The translations under genes and the position numbers were made by a program. From Mortierella sp. BCC40632 (Eukaryota > Mortierellomycota > Mortierellomycetes > Mortierellales > Mortierellaceae): DNA of 64,000 nucleotides. The stretch covers positions 372,001 to 436,000 of the forward strand of contig WAEK01000022.1 in assembly GCA_011634665.1 (NCBI GenBank). The letters run 5' to 3'. Below are positions 35,446 through 44,892 of the stretch, one piece after another (within the stretch, counting starts at the first letter, position 1; each line of letters starts with the position of its first letter). Under the pieces are notes generated by a model, which did no database searches, was not told the DNA's origin, and was given only the letters and a program-made list of their open reading frames with translations.

Positions 35446-36608
35446 TTTTTTTTTTTTTTGTTAACAAGGACCCCATGTGGGCATGCAGAGTTTATGGTAT
35501 ACCAGGGCGGCCGGGGCCGCCCTGTTGTCACTTGGACCTTAAACGAGAAGGAATCTCGCAAATGGATACTACAGAATCTAGTCTACAGTGTCCATATACT
35601 CTTCGGCATCACTCACATCGCATGAATGGGTCGAGTATTGTCCGCCCACCCCCTACGTGGCCTGTTGCGCTCATTCGTCGTCTTTTAGCCGGCGTCCATT
35701 GTCAACTTTTTTTTTTTTCCAGCTTCCTAGCCGCTCCATCACATTCAGCTTAGTCTTTCCCTATTTTTTTTTTTTTTTTTTTTTTTTTTTTCACTATGAC
35801 ACCACAATATTGGGGTCTATGATTTATTACAAATGGGTTGCTCTTGAGAGTTAGGATTTTCCTATTTGTCCCGGAAATCTACGGTGGTTGTGTGTTGATA
35901 TATTCTCGCGTGCCCTTGCTGTAGGCCTTCCTTGGTCGTCCTTGGTCTTGCTTCGGCGGGCGCATCCTGTGTGGCCTCCCAGTGTACATTTGACTCAGTC
36001 TCTTAAAGTCTCGATCCGACATATTTCTTGACTTCCCCATCTCGTGTTTCGTCTGCGGCCCTCAAGTAGTTCAGTTTTTTTCAAAAGTATGGTTGCTGTT
36101 CTTTCAGCAACCCACTTGCAAAACCATAGGCTTGGAGACAGCGGCACCACCAAACTGTTTGCATGTTTAGGTCGCTGTGCCTATTCCCTACATAGCCATG
36201 TGAGGCCAATTTTTTCGCCGAAGCCAGGGAGCCTATCTCCTGTGTGATACTTTCAATTCCTAAGATTTACCATTTCCCACTTGCACTTCTAGGACCGTCC
36301 TAGTCATGCTCCGGGGTTGGGGAGTGCTTTGTAAGGGGGACTGGAAGAGCTGGAGAGGACAGCTCTTGGGACCTGGTGCTACACCTGCCACCAGGGTAGA
36401 TGCGGAGTTAAATCTTAGCCTTGGCCCCGAGCACAAGTAGAAAAAACTTAGAAATTTTCCGTATCACTTTTCCATGGCTCCCAAAATTAATTGCGTCCAA
36501 TTAATTCTGTTCACCTCTACCGGGACTCGAACCCGGGCCCCGAGGAAGCGGGGCGGGAAGCTTTACCAACTAAGGAAGGCTCACCCGCCTAGCTTAGTCT
36601 TTCCCTGT
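35442..36608 (-). mobile_element. LINE-A copy 2, truncated and interrupted by a SINE-like element
   Basis: Begins with 18 Ts and GTTAAC, then follows the LINE-A 3' end through 35762. It is interrupted by the 828-bp element at 35763-36590 and resumes at 36591 up to CCCTGT before an A-tract (36609-36618). Only about 340 bp of LINE-A sequence is present, so no complete coding domain. The A-tracts on both sides (35414-35441, 36609-36618) are consistent with insertion into an A-run. Confidence 0.8.
35763..36590 (-). mobile_element. 828-bp SINE-like element with tRNA-like head
   Basis: Flanked by a perfect 16-bp direct repeat AGCTTAGTCTTTCCCT (35747-35762 and 36591-36606). A T-tract at its left end marks a poly(A) tail, so the element is on the minus strand and its 5' head is near 36590. 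The head carries an A-box-like TTAGTTGGTAAAGC and a B-box GGTTCGAGTCC, with an anticodon-arm-like GC-rich hairpin between them, as in tRNA-derived SINEs. The putative acceptor arms do not pair, so it is not a working tRNA. The remaining 750 bp have no recognised coding domain and no obvious similarity to the LINE-A or LINE-B 3' ends. It is long for a SINE and may be composite. Confidence 0.78.
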
Positions 36609-36615
36609 AAAAAAA

Positions 36616-36648
<33 letters not shown>

Positions 36649-36859
36649 GTTAACGAGGGCCCCACGTGGGCATGCAGAGTTTATGGAATACCGGGGCTAC
36701 TGCCCCGTTGTCACTTGGGCCATAGCAGGATCTAGCCCTGCAAATAAACACTAAATAGTTCTACCTAATGTCCAGATACTCTGTTCGCCATCACCCACGT
36801 CGCATGAGTGGTCGTAATGCCAGCTCCCTACGCGGCCTGTTGCGCTCATTCGTCGTCTT

Positions 36860-38611
36860 TTAGCCCTCTTGGTCCATCGCTAACACTTTTTTCCAACTCC
36901 CCAGCCGCTCCATCACCTCCAGCTTCCTCTTTCCAAGGTAGTACTCATGCACAGTACGGTCTGCTTCATCGTATGCCTCCTTGAGGTTCGGCTTCTGCCT
37001 CAGCGGATTGTTCAAGTCGGAGAAATCTCCACAGCTACCTTGGTGTCCGTCAGCACCGTTGCGTCTCCCAGCGCGTTTGCTCACTGCAGAGATTCCTATC
37101 GACTTTTCCCAATTCACTGTGGTGTCACACCGTTGGCCCCAGATCTGCTTTCTATCATACTCCTCAATGTTCTCAATAAACCGGCTGGCCATATACTTTG
37201 CCGTAGTCCCTGTCGTTCTGTGCATTATCTTCCATCTTAGCACCAACTCTTTTGGTACTAAGCCTTGGTATGCTTCCATGATGGTGTGCATCGGTTGGTC
37301 GTCTTCCTCCTCGTTGTCCCTCTCCTCGTATTCCCTTGGCCGGATATTTGCCACACCTTGGAAAACATCCTCCAGCGAGTCCCACAACTCCTCATCCCGT
37401 CTTTCTGTGAACCTCGGCTCCTTCTGCCTGAACTTCTTCTTTTCCTGCTGAGCCTTCTCCTTTCTTTCCTTCCACTCCCTTTTCTCCTTCAGCCACTGTC
37501 TACGTCCACTGTCCTTCACTCTCGACACCATCTCCTTCCATCCTTCTTCCTGCGTCTGCCTCGTTGCTCTACATCTCCACACGTGCTCCATCGTTTCCGG
37601 TTCCTCCTCGCAGACTCTGCACGTATCCTCCTCATATAGGTCTGGGTGGCGCTTCTTCATCTCGGTTAGAGTCGGCAGCATCCCATGCAGTTTTTCTTTA
37701 CCCCTGTGCGCTCTCTTCTTACAGTCGCTTTCGCTGGTAAAAATCCCCTTGGCGGGTTCCTGCTGTGGATAATGTCTCTGGGGAGTTGGACTCCATTCAA
37801 TGGCTTTCCAGTTCCTGATGTACCTCTTGGTCCTGTTCTGTCTAAGCCAGTGTTGGTGTATCCTCGCCGCCGACTGAAGTTTGAGCAGCTGTCGCACGTC
37901 ATCCTCTAGCGGATCTCCTAGGAATGTTGCTCTACAGCCGTACTCTTCCTGCATTCTGTCGGGCAGTTTCCACTCTTGTCTTTCTCCCCTATGCGCCCTG
38001 TTCGCTAACCGGTCCGCCGCCTCATTGCCACCCACACCCGAGTGACCTCTGACCCATTCAACTGTAACCCGTTCTCCCTGATTACAGTATGCCCTGTGCA
38101 CCTGCGTCCACCACTCCGCATACGTGGCTCTCTGCTTGATCCTGCGAGTAGCATCCACGCGGCCCTTTACTAGCTTTTGAAAGCCTTTGACAACAGCCGT
38201 GTTGTCCAAGCGAACTATTGTCTCCTTCTCCCGTGGGCTGCATAGGATTGCTGCGAGGAGCCCGATCAGCTCTGCCTTCGTCGACGACGCGTATCCACTT
38301 GTTGATCCTGAGATAATAGAATCGCAGCCATGCCCTCGCTCTGCCACCACTCCGAAAGTCATCTTTACACTGTCTTTGCCCATGTCTTTCATTGATCCAT
38401 CAGAAAACAATACAATGGTGTCCTCGTCCTTCAGTTGTTCTCTCCACCGTTTGACTTCCTCGATCGTTAGTCTGTTCAACTGCACTCCTTCAAAGACTCC
38501 CTGTGGCTGTACCTCTGTAACTGCTTCTCGGAGTGGTATTGCTTCCCTCGCCATGGCTATTTCGGCTTCCCTCCTGACGGCGTTCCTTCTGTCTGTGTTG
38601 TCGATGTTCAC
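36860..38611 (-). CDS. LINE-A RNase H plus zinc-knuckle protein fragment
   Basis: About 583 aa of open frame, bounded upstream by an in-frame TGA; the apparent start is a GTG, so it is best seen as the 3' part of a retrotransposon ORF2. The RNase H acidic residues are visible in order in LFSDGSM, STKAELIGLL, RLDNTAVV and GNEAADRLAN, along with the WVRGHSG block. A CCHC-type knuckle follows: CRVCEEEPETMEHVWRC. Non-LTR elements of several clades carry RNase H after the reverse transcriptase, but the RT is absent here. The C-terminus (EVMERLGSW) resembles that of LINE-B (EVMERMGR), so the two families are distant relatives. Confidence 0.85.
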   Translation of the reverse strand: MNIDNTDRRNAVRREAEIAMAREAIPLREAVTEVQPQGVFEGVQLNRLTIEEVKRWREQLKDEDTIVLFSDGSMKDMGKDSVKMTFGVVAERGHGCDSIISGSTSGYASSTKAELIGLLAAILCSPREKETIVRLDNTAVVKGFQKLVKGRVDATRRIKQRATYAEWWTQVHRAYCNQGERVTVEWVRGHSGVGGNEAADRLANRAHRGERQEWKLPDRMQEEYGCRATFLGDPLEDDVRQLLKLQSAARIHQHWLRQNRTKRYIRNWKAIEWSPTPQRHYPQQEPAKGIFTSESDCKKRAHRGKEKLHGMLPTLTEMKKRHPDLYEEDTCRVCEEEPETMEHVWRCRATRQTQEEGWKEMVSRVKDSGRRQWLKEKREWKERKEKAQQEKKKFRQKEPRFTERRDEELWDSLEDVFQGVANIRPREYEERDNEEEDDQPMHTIMEAYQGLVPKELVLRWKIMHRTTGTTAKYMASRFIENIEEYDRKQIWGQRCDTTVNWEKSIGISAVSKRAGRRNGADGHQGSCGDFSDLNNPLRQKPNLKEAYDEADRTVHEYYLGKRKLEVMERLGSWKKVLAMDQEG

Positions 38612-38625
38612 CAGGGTGTGTCAGC

Positions 38626-39252
38626 CTATTCAGCCATGGTCTCCTTCTTCTCCTGCGCGGACTCCTTGGCGTACCTTGTTTCGGGCGTTCTTCGCAGTCT
38701 TATCCGACTTCGGTACTCGTGCCTTCTCGACCCCCAATTCGTCTTCTTTCTTTTTTCTTTTTTTCCTTCTCTTTTTCTCTTTCTTTTTCCTTTTTCTTCT
38801 CTTTTTCTCTTTCTTTTTTTTTTTTTTTCCTCTTCTTTTTCTCTCTGCTTTTCCCACTCTTTCTCAAGTGATTTTTCCAGCACTTCGAACTCATATTCCA
38901 GGTCTTCGCGCACAATCCACTTGTTCCCCCCTCTTCCGACCATTCTCTGTCTAACCCATGTGTCTTTCCTCGTTTTCCTTTGGGCGTATGTCTCTTGCAT
39001 CCTCTTTGTGTCTGCCCTGTTCTGCATCGAGAACACTCTTCTCACTACCACTTCTTCTCTTTCTCTTTCCTCGTTTTCATTCTCGCTTTCTTCTTCACTC
39101 TCACTCTCTTCTTCACTCTCACTCACTTCTTCACTCTCACTCTCTTCTTCACTCTCTTCCTCTTCCTCAGTTGTGTATGAAGCGTCTGTCTCAATTGCTT
39201 CCAGACGCTCCTCTACTCTATTCTGCTGCTCTTCTGTCCACCTCCTTAACAC
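38626..39252 (-). CDS. LINE-A acidic/basic coiled-coil ORF, interrupted
   Basis: Open frame of about 208 aa with a strongly acidic Glu/Ser block followed by a Lys/Arg/Glu-rich helix-like region. Its true beginning continues on the far side of the LINE-B insertion: the residues around EREVLRRW are encoded within the target duplication at 39236-39261 and again at 40941-40966, and upstream coding continues to about 41055 (RVRRRFNDSK, PPKWYQNIQ). It may be an ORF1-type or linker region of the retrotransposon; no named domain is recognised. Confidence 0.55.
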   Translation of the reverse strand: MLRRWTEEQQNRVEERLEAIETDASYTTEEEEESEEESESEEVSESEEESESEEESENENEEREREEVVVRRVFSMQNRADTKRMQETYAQRKTRKDTWVRQRMVGRGGNKWIVREDLEYEFEVLEKSLEKEWEKQREKEEEKKKKRKRKREEKGKRKRKREGKKEKRKKTNWGSRRHEYRSRIRLRRTPETRYAKESAQEKKETMAE

Positions 39253-39258
39253 CTCTCT

Positions 39259-39294
<36 letters not shown>

Positions 39295-39466
39295 CAATCT
39301 GTCTCTGCTGGAAATAGCTATGTAGGCTAAGACTAAACTAAACTAGCCACAGTCACCGCTCTGCGGTGGCAGTCCTCCATAATACCATAACAGCTCACGT
39401 TGCCGAAGCCCCGCGCAACGATTGCCGCCTTTTTCAAGACGATTAAAAGGTTGAAAAAACAGACTG

Positions 39467-40297
39467 TCACCGGAAAGGAATCCTCCCCATCCTCTCCATC
39501 ACCTCCAAATGTCGCTTGCCTGCTAGACTATCTAGCAGGGTGGCATCAGCAGATGCCATATCGTTCTGAGCACCAGGGCAGCGTTGCTCGAGGTGATCAG
39601 CCAAGGGTGCACCACAACGGCATACACCAACAGGGCATGCGAAACCGTCACCATCACTCCATCGTCCTCTTTCTCCTTGAAAGGCGCCTTTCTTTTTCGA
39701 GGGAGTGATCCCATGTCGTGCTTCCCATGCCACGGTAGCCTCACATCTGTCCTTCCATAGGACCTCGGATGCCTTTCCTTCGATGAAACGGACGAAATGG
39801 TGTACAATGACTGTTGCTACTTTTTTGGGGACTGAGAACATAGGGGCCCAAATCGTAGGCAGATTTGCTGGTGTTAGGCCACGGCAGAGGGAGCCAACGG
39901 TCCAGAAGGTTGTTGGAAGCGTCGATCCGTCCTCAAGTTGATTCGGTGTATGATCAGGAGTCCCGCGAATGAAGTTGAGACTCTTGATTATTGCTCTGGT
40001 AGGCGCCCCTCGCCAAAACAATCTTCTGGGTGCCCTGATCCCTCGGATCTGGTTCGCCACTTGTGCCTTGAACCTATCCTTCGCTTCTCTGTTTGCCTTG
40101 TCGACCTCACTGGGACCCCACTCGTCTATCAAACGTATGGCCTCGTCCCAGATGTCGCGCTGTTGCTCCTTTGTTGCCAGACATTCCCATACGTGGTCGT
40201 TGTCTTCGGTCTCAGCTGCACACATCCTACAGCCTCCGTTAGGGTACACATCAGGGTGTCGAGCATGCATCACTTTTCCCTGTCGGCAACATTCCAA
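39467..40297 (-). pseudogene. LINE-B zinc-knuckle/C-terminal ORF fragment
   Basis: Frame open for about 276 aa holding the CCHC-like knuckle and ending EVMERMGRIPFR. It is out of frame with the RNase H part at 40251-40938, which reaches a stop shortly after GMLPTGK, so this copy cannot make a continuous protein. Confidence 0.75.
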
Positions 40298-40938
40298 ACA
40301 TCTTTTTGATCCTATGTGTTCGTTGTGCTGTGTCCTTCATGCTGCTGTAAAAGGTGTGTACTTGGCGTCTGTCGTGAATATGGGCCAGAGTTGAACTCCA
40401 ATCCACCTCGTCCACACTCTGGATGGCACGCTTCGTCCTCTTCTGTGCTAGCCAGGCTTGGTGTCTCCTTATCGTTGTCTGTCGTTTCAGAAATTGACGG
40501 ATGTCGATTTCGATACTGGTTCCCTCGCACCTAGCTACCAAGTTTAGCTCATCCTGTGCACTCAGATCTACCTTCCAAGGATCGGTACGCACGCCAGCAT
40601 TTGCCTTTGCAACCTTATCAGCAGCGATGTTCCCTTGGTTATCACTGTGGCCACGGACCCAAACCACTTGAACGCTTCCCTCCCGCTCCTTTACCACTTT
40701 TGCCAACACTGCCCATAGCGCGGCTAGATTGGTGCGTTGTCGTTTCCTGGGCAGGGTGGTTGATCTGTTTACCACCATCTGTCTGAATTGATCAACGACG
40801 CCCTCGTTGTCTAACTCCACTCTGAGGTCCTGATCTGGTGGTGCTGCTACTACTGCAGCAATTAGACCCATGAGTTCCGCTTTGGTTGACGAAGCGTGGC
40901 CACCCACGCGTCCTCCAAATGATACGATCTGCCCTGAA
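40251..40938 (-). pseudogene. LINE-B RNase H fragment
   Basis: Frame carrying RNase H blocks STKAELMGLIAA, ELDNEGVV, WVRGHSDNQGNIAADK and the downstream helix HQAWLAQKRTKRAI. The first catalytic Asp region is missing because the element is 5'-truncated; the open frame runs a little further into the LINE-A flank by chance. Confidence 0.75.
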
Positions 40939-41055
40939 GAGTCCACCTCCTTAACACCTCTCTCTCGGCTTCCTGTCCACACATCTGCCTCTGGATATTC
41001 TGGTACCATTTAGGCGGGAGAATCTTACTGTCGTTGAAGCGTCTCCGGACCCTGT

Positions 41056-41073
41056 AAAAAAAAAAAAAAAAAA
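41056..41073 (+). repeat. A-tract at the LINE-A insertion site
   Basis: Eighteen As bounding the right end of LINE-A copy 3. With the A-tracts at 35414-35441 and 36609-36618, this is the apparent common target of the three LINE-A insertions. Confidence 0.8.
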
Positions 41074-41166
41074 CGTGATTTTTTTGCCACCAATTTTTAT
41101 AGGTATACCTGGCAAGTCCTTGATTCACATATAAAAAAGAATTTTAGTTCCAAGAAAACAAGAACA

Positions 41167-41237
41167 GCGTGGTTGGTTTAGTGGTATAATTACCGCCTGC
41201 CACGCGGTAGACCCGGGTTCGATTCCCGGACCACGCA
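41167..41237 (+). tRNA. tRNA-Gly (anticodon GCC)
   Basis: A 71-nt cloverleaf. The acceptor arms GCGTGGT and ACCACGC pair perfectly, with A as discriminator. The D-arm contains GGTTTAGTGGTATAAT (A box), the anticodon loop CTGCCAC gives GCC, and the T-arm GGGTTCGATTCCC holds the B box. There is no intron. An AT-rich stretch ATATAAAAAAG lies about 35 bp upstream, and a ten-base T-run at about 41266-41275 can terminate RNA polymerase III. A LINE-A cluster ends 93 bp upstream. Confidence 0.97.
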
Positions 41238-41264
41238 TCCTTTTGTCCATTTCTCGAGCATCTC

Positions 41265-41276
41265 CTTTTTTTTTTC
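41265..41276 (+). terminator. RNA polymerase III T-run terminator for tRNA-Gly
   Basis: A run of ten or so Ts about 28 bp downstream of the tRNA 3' end; Pol III stops at such runs on the non-template strand. Confidence 0.6.
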
Positions 41277-41986
41277 TCGCTCACTCTCTGTTCCCCTCCT
41301 CGTTGATGGCCTGACCTTGTGGCCAGGAGAACCCCTGATTCTCTCGACTGTCTCCCAACCGCATCTTTGTCCTCCTGACTCTCCTTTTTAGCTCCTTAGC
41401 TGTTCGTGTTTGTTTGCCGGTTGCTCTAAGCTTTCTCTCTCTTTCTCTTTCTCTTTTTTGCTTTCTGCTCCACACCCTCTACTCTCTCTCTCTGTTCTTT
41501 TTTCCTGTCTCTCTTTTTTATTCATCCTTCATCCAACACCATCGCCACGGTCTCTATTTGGGCCTCTGCAAAAGAATTTGTCCTAGTATCTCTATCTCTC
41601 GACCGCATACATTCATACATCCAAAACATTCCTTCCTCCTGTCTCTTCCTGCGCTCGTCCAATACAACGTTCAGGCATTCCCAAGAAAAAAAAAGACTCG
41701 TGTGCTGAATATCCGAAGACCTGAGCAGCAGCACCTTCCATCTCTTTGGATTGCAAAACCAACCACTGTTTCCGACAGCAAAGAGTCTTCTAGACCCACA
41801 CAGTCTCTCTCTCTCTCCCATCATTGATATCAGTTGCTTGAAGTCAAGACGGGAAGGACCCTTCTTTTTTTTTTTTAGTCGTCGTCACCTTACATATCAC
41901 CATCTTCCGCCCATCCGAGTTTACAAAAGCATCTATTTGGCCTTTCCAGACTTACGACAAAGAAGAAGAGAAAGAAAATTGGAACC
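41277..41986. other. Intergenic upstream of the four-pass membrane protein
   Basis: CT-rich leader sequence typical of fungal 5' regions, with several CTCT blocks. No coding or RNA signal beyond the tRNA was found. Confidence 0.5.
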
Positions 41987-43563
41987 ATGACCACAGACAA
42001 CAAAGACTTTCCTGGACCTTCAGGCACCTCATCCCTAGGCCCAAACCCAACTACCTCCTCGAGTTCCAATCCTTCCTCATCTCTTCCAGCTCCTGTTCCT
42101 ACACCTCCTTCGGACCTGCATCGCAGCAACAGTCGTGCAAGCCATCACAGCAACCACCATCCTCCCAGTCATCTCTCGAGCAGTGGCAACAGTCTTCACC
42201 TCTATCGGACCAGTGTCAGTGCCTCCTTTTCTGTAGACCAAAAACGACCCCTGAACGAAGGTCCAGACGATTCGAGTCATCGATCTTCTTTGTCTTCTCG
42301 GTCGCGTGTACCATGGTCCAATCCTGAACAAGTTGGAGCAGGAGCAGGAGTCGGAGCCGAAGAACCTTTGAGCAGGAACGAGCCAAACACCATCGCTGTC
42401 GCCACCACAGGAACACCGGGACCAGAAGGGATCCCTGTTGTCAGTCCCACAGGATCCACGACCACCATTGGCACCACGACCACCAAATCTCGATCTCGAC
42501 GACGACCTCAACAAACATTCTTGACCAAGGCATTGCTTTCTTATCTCAGTTTCTTTCGAGTGGTTCAACCTTTGGTTTCCCTGGGCGCCTTTGGGACCAT
42601 CACACCTGTGTTGACCTATTTCCGAACCCAGACCATCTTCCCAGCTATTCAAGCAACACTCTATCTCTTTACAGCTACCTTGGCCTGTTGTTCCTTGTTC
42701 TTTAGTATCCTCTACATGATCGATGTCCTCTACCGAAAACCACTCTTTTGGCCTTTTACGAACCGTCATTTCCGACATTCGAGTAAGGCCAGGATTGGGG
42801 GGGATTTGATTGTGTGTATGGTCTTTAGTGGTCTTTGGTTCTTGGCCTTGATCGGTTTGGTCATTGATACACTCTGGGTAGATTGTGGACGGTTAAAAGG
42901 AATGGAAAGAGTGTTTCTGCAGAGTCGAGTGACTGAGGAAAAGATCAAGACTATTTGCAAGTTGGAAAAGGCTACCTTGGGTCTTTCGGTGGTTTGTTGG
43001 GCTTGTTGGGTTGGAGTACTCTTGGTCTTGCTCTACGGGTAAGTCTTTAATCTTCTTATATTTTTGTTATTATTAATATCTCATTCCTTCTCTAATCATG
43101 GGCAAAGAGACATTTAGATACTTGGTATTAACCCTTTTCTCTCTCTCTCTCTGATAGTCACTTTTGGAAGAGACGCCAGATCATTGCAGAACGACTTCGC
43201 CAACGGCTCTCAAGAGGACACGCTTCACGCAGAGAAGGAGTAGGAGCAACACCAGCAGGCATTAGTTCAGCCGTCTCTGGAGATGGAACTGGAGTGACCT
43301 CAGGATCCATCTCGGGCAGGAATGGTTCCGGAGTGGGAGGAGTAATCGCCGGAGCAGGAGCAGGAGCAGGAGCAGGAACCGAATTGAACGATTCAGCCTC
43401 GAATTCTCGTCATGTAGTACCTCAACCCAGTGATGATTGTGGATGTCAGGATATGGAGGGCGAAGTTGGACTCACGGGTATCATTTGTCGGTATGAAGAC
43501 GACCAGAGTTCAATCGGACAGGGTTCTAGACGGGATCGACCTTATTCAGGAGTCGAGGCTTGA
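41987..43563 (+). CDS. Four-pass membrane protein of unknown function
   Basis: Exons 41987..43038 and 43158..43563 join in phase to 485 aa. The first 180 residues are Ser/Pro/Thr-rich and disordered, ending in a basic KSRSRRRPQQ stretch. Four hydrophobic segments follow: around VVQPLVSLGAFGTITPVL, LYLFTATLACCSLFFSIL, LIVCMVFSGLWFLALIGLV and GLSVVCWACWVGVLLVLLY. A cysteine pair (VDCGRL, TICKLEK) lies in the loop before the last helix. The arrangement of four helices with short loops recalls MARVEL/tetraspan proteins, but no signature settles it. The C-terminal cytosolic tail is basic, then Gly/Ala-rich (a GAG repeat), then acidic. The short intron contains a CT run before its acceptor. Confidence 0.8.
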
Positions 43564-43703
43564 GCCAATCCTTTATTCTTTTTTCTTTTTGTTTCTTTTC
43601 AGGTCTGTTTATACATAGTAATTTTGATTTAAATCTACATAAAAAAAAAAAAAAAAAAAAAATACTCAACCATATCCAGACAATTCAGGCTTTATTCGTA
43701 GCT

Positions 43704-44420
43704 TTAGAGCTTGGCTTGGCTAGGAGCCAAACCAGGATAAGGAAGACCAAGGAAACTACAAATGAGTTCAAACCGATCCGAGCCAAAGAACAAGTGTTCC
43801 TTGTCCGTGCTGGAACGCTTGATGATGAACGAGGGCATACCAAAGACACCTTTCTCCACGGCTTCGTTCGTGTTGTCGATCAATGCTTGTTTGATCTCGG
43901 GTGTGTTAGCCTTTTGGAGGTAGGTTTTGACCTTGTCCTCGGATCCGAGGACGGGGCTGAGGAGAGCGATCAGGACTTCGCTTTGGGTAATATCCTTATC
44001 ATTTGCCCAATAACCATTCTTTTTTTTTTTTGGACAAAAAAAACAAACGAGTGAGAAGCAGGTAAAAAAAAAAATGGATGAACAAACAACTTTCCCATAG
44101 AGCTAGGTGAACAATATAAAGCAAGAGCCCCAAAAAGAAAAAAAAAAAAAAAAAAAAGGTTAGAGATGAATAGGACCACTGAGTTTTACTTTCTTTCTAA
44201 AAAAAAAAACGTTTCTCTCCTCTCAGAGGGAGAGAGAGAGAGAAAGAGAGAGGACTTCATTGGTCTTACCGCTTCAATGCACTGCTCGAACTTTGCGGGT
44301 TCCTCGTTCTTGAGCGCAATCAAGAGTCGCATAGGCAGGATGGTCAAGGCAGGAAAGTTGGATGGAAACCGGAAAGGAAGACCCGTGGCCTTACTGATCT
44401 TAATAAGATCTCCTGGCTAC

Positions 44421-44457
<37 letters not shown>

Positions 44458-44892
44458 CAGGAGTTAGTAGTGGTAAAAAAAAAAGGCTTCTCTCCTCAAT
44501 AACACTTGGACCGATTGTCTCAGAAAATATCAATGGTTACCATGTAGGCTCCCTTGGCAGCAACTGTGATCGGAGGACTGTTCTTCGATCCCTGTTGTGC
44601 ACACACACACGCACGCACAGGTGAATTTCGAGTGGGAAAGGAGAAGAGAGACAGGGCCAGAGAGTACGCGTGTTAGTACTGGTTCTCTCTTTCCAAAACC
44701 AAACAGGAATGAGCGACTTGGAGGAGGGATTTGCATTTGCATTACAGTCATGACGGCTCCCAGGAACGCAGGCTTCAATTCTACATGGACATCCTTCCAT
44801 TGGCTCTTGTACCGGTTAAGCAAAGAGACGCCAATGTAGGCGTAGGGCGAGACAATGTCAAAGTAGCAGACGATACTTTTTCCGGAGGCCAT
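43704..44892 (-). CDS. Kappa-class glutathione S-transferase / DsbA-fold isomerase
   Basis: Exons 44746..44892, 44541..44591, 44270..44416 and 43704..44018 join in phase to 219 aa, the usual size. The start contains YFDIVSPYAYIG, the SPY motif of kappa GST and 2-hydroxychromene-2-carboxylate isomerase, where the Ser takes the place of the CxxC cysteine of DsbA. Later blocks include KPAFLGAVM, GLPFRFPSNFPALT and the cis-Pro region GVFGMPSFII, all expected for the family. These proteins conjugate glutathione or act in detoxification, in peroxisomes or mitochondria in animals; no clear targeting signal is visible here. A long A-tract (about 44421-44456) lies in intron 2 and T/A runs lie in intron 3. 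Confidence 0.92.

Larger units (their letters stand above)
39262..40940 (-). mobile_element. LINE-B, 1679-bp 5'-truncated insertion nested in LINE-A
   Basis: A T-tract (39262-39290) marks its poly(A) tail. Identical 26-bp flanks at 39236-39261 and 40941-40966 (beginning GTCCACCTCCTTAAC) are the target duplication. Coding on the minus strand is the C-terminal part of a retrotransposon ORF2 starting inside the RNase H domain (STKAELMGL, ELDNEGVV, GNIAADKVAK). A zinc-knuckle CRMCAAETEDNDHVWEC follows in another frame, so a frameshift lies near 40251-40297. No RT is included because of 5' truncation. Confidence 0.9.
36619..41055 (-). mobile_element. LINE-A copy 3, longest copy, interrupted by LINE-B
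   Basis: Starts at a 30-base T-tract plus GTTAAC and ends at CCCTGT before an 18-base A-tract (41056-41073). Removing the LINE-B insert (39262-40940) and one target-repeat copy leaves about 2.7 kb. Reading on the minus strand it encodes an acidic/basic coiled-coil-type ORF, split by LINE-B, and then the RNase H/zinc-knuckle ORF at 36860-38611. No reverse transcriptase or endonuclease domain is visible, so this copy looks internally deleted or non-autonomous. It ends 111 bp before the tRNA-Gly gene, including the A-tract. Confidence 0.82.

Noticed and set aside
36490..36590. Possible minus-strand tRNA with A and B boxes
   Set aside because: The acceptor arms do not pair and it lies at the head of an element with target duplications, so it is treated as a SINE head.
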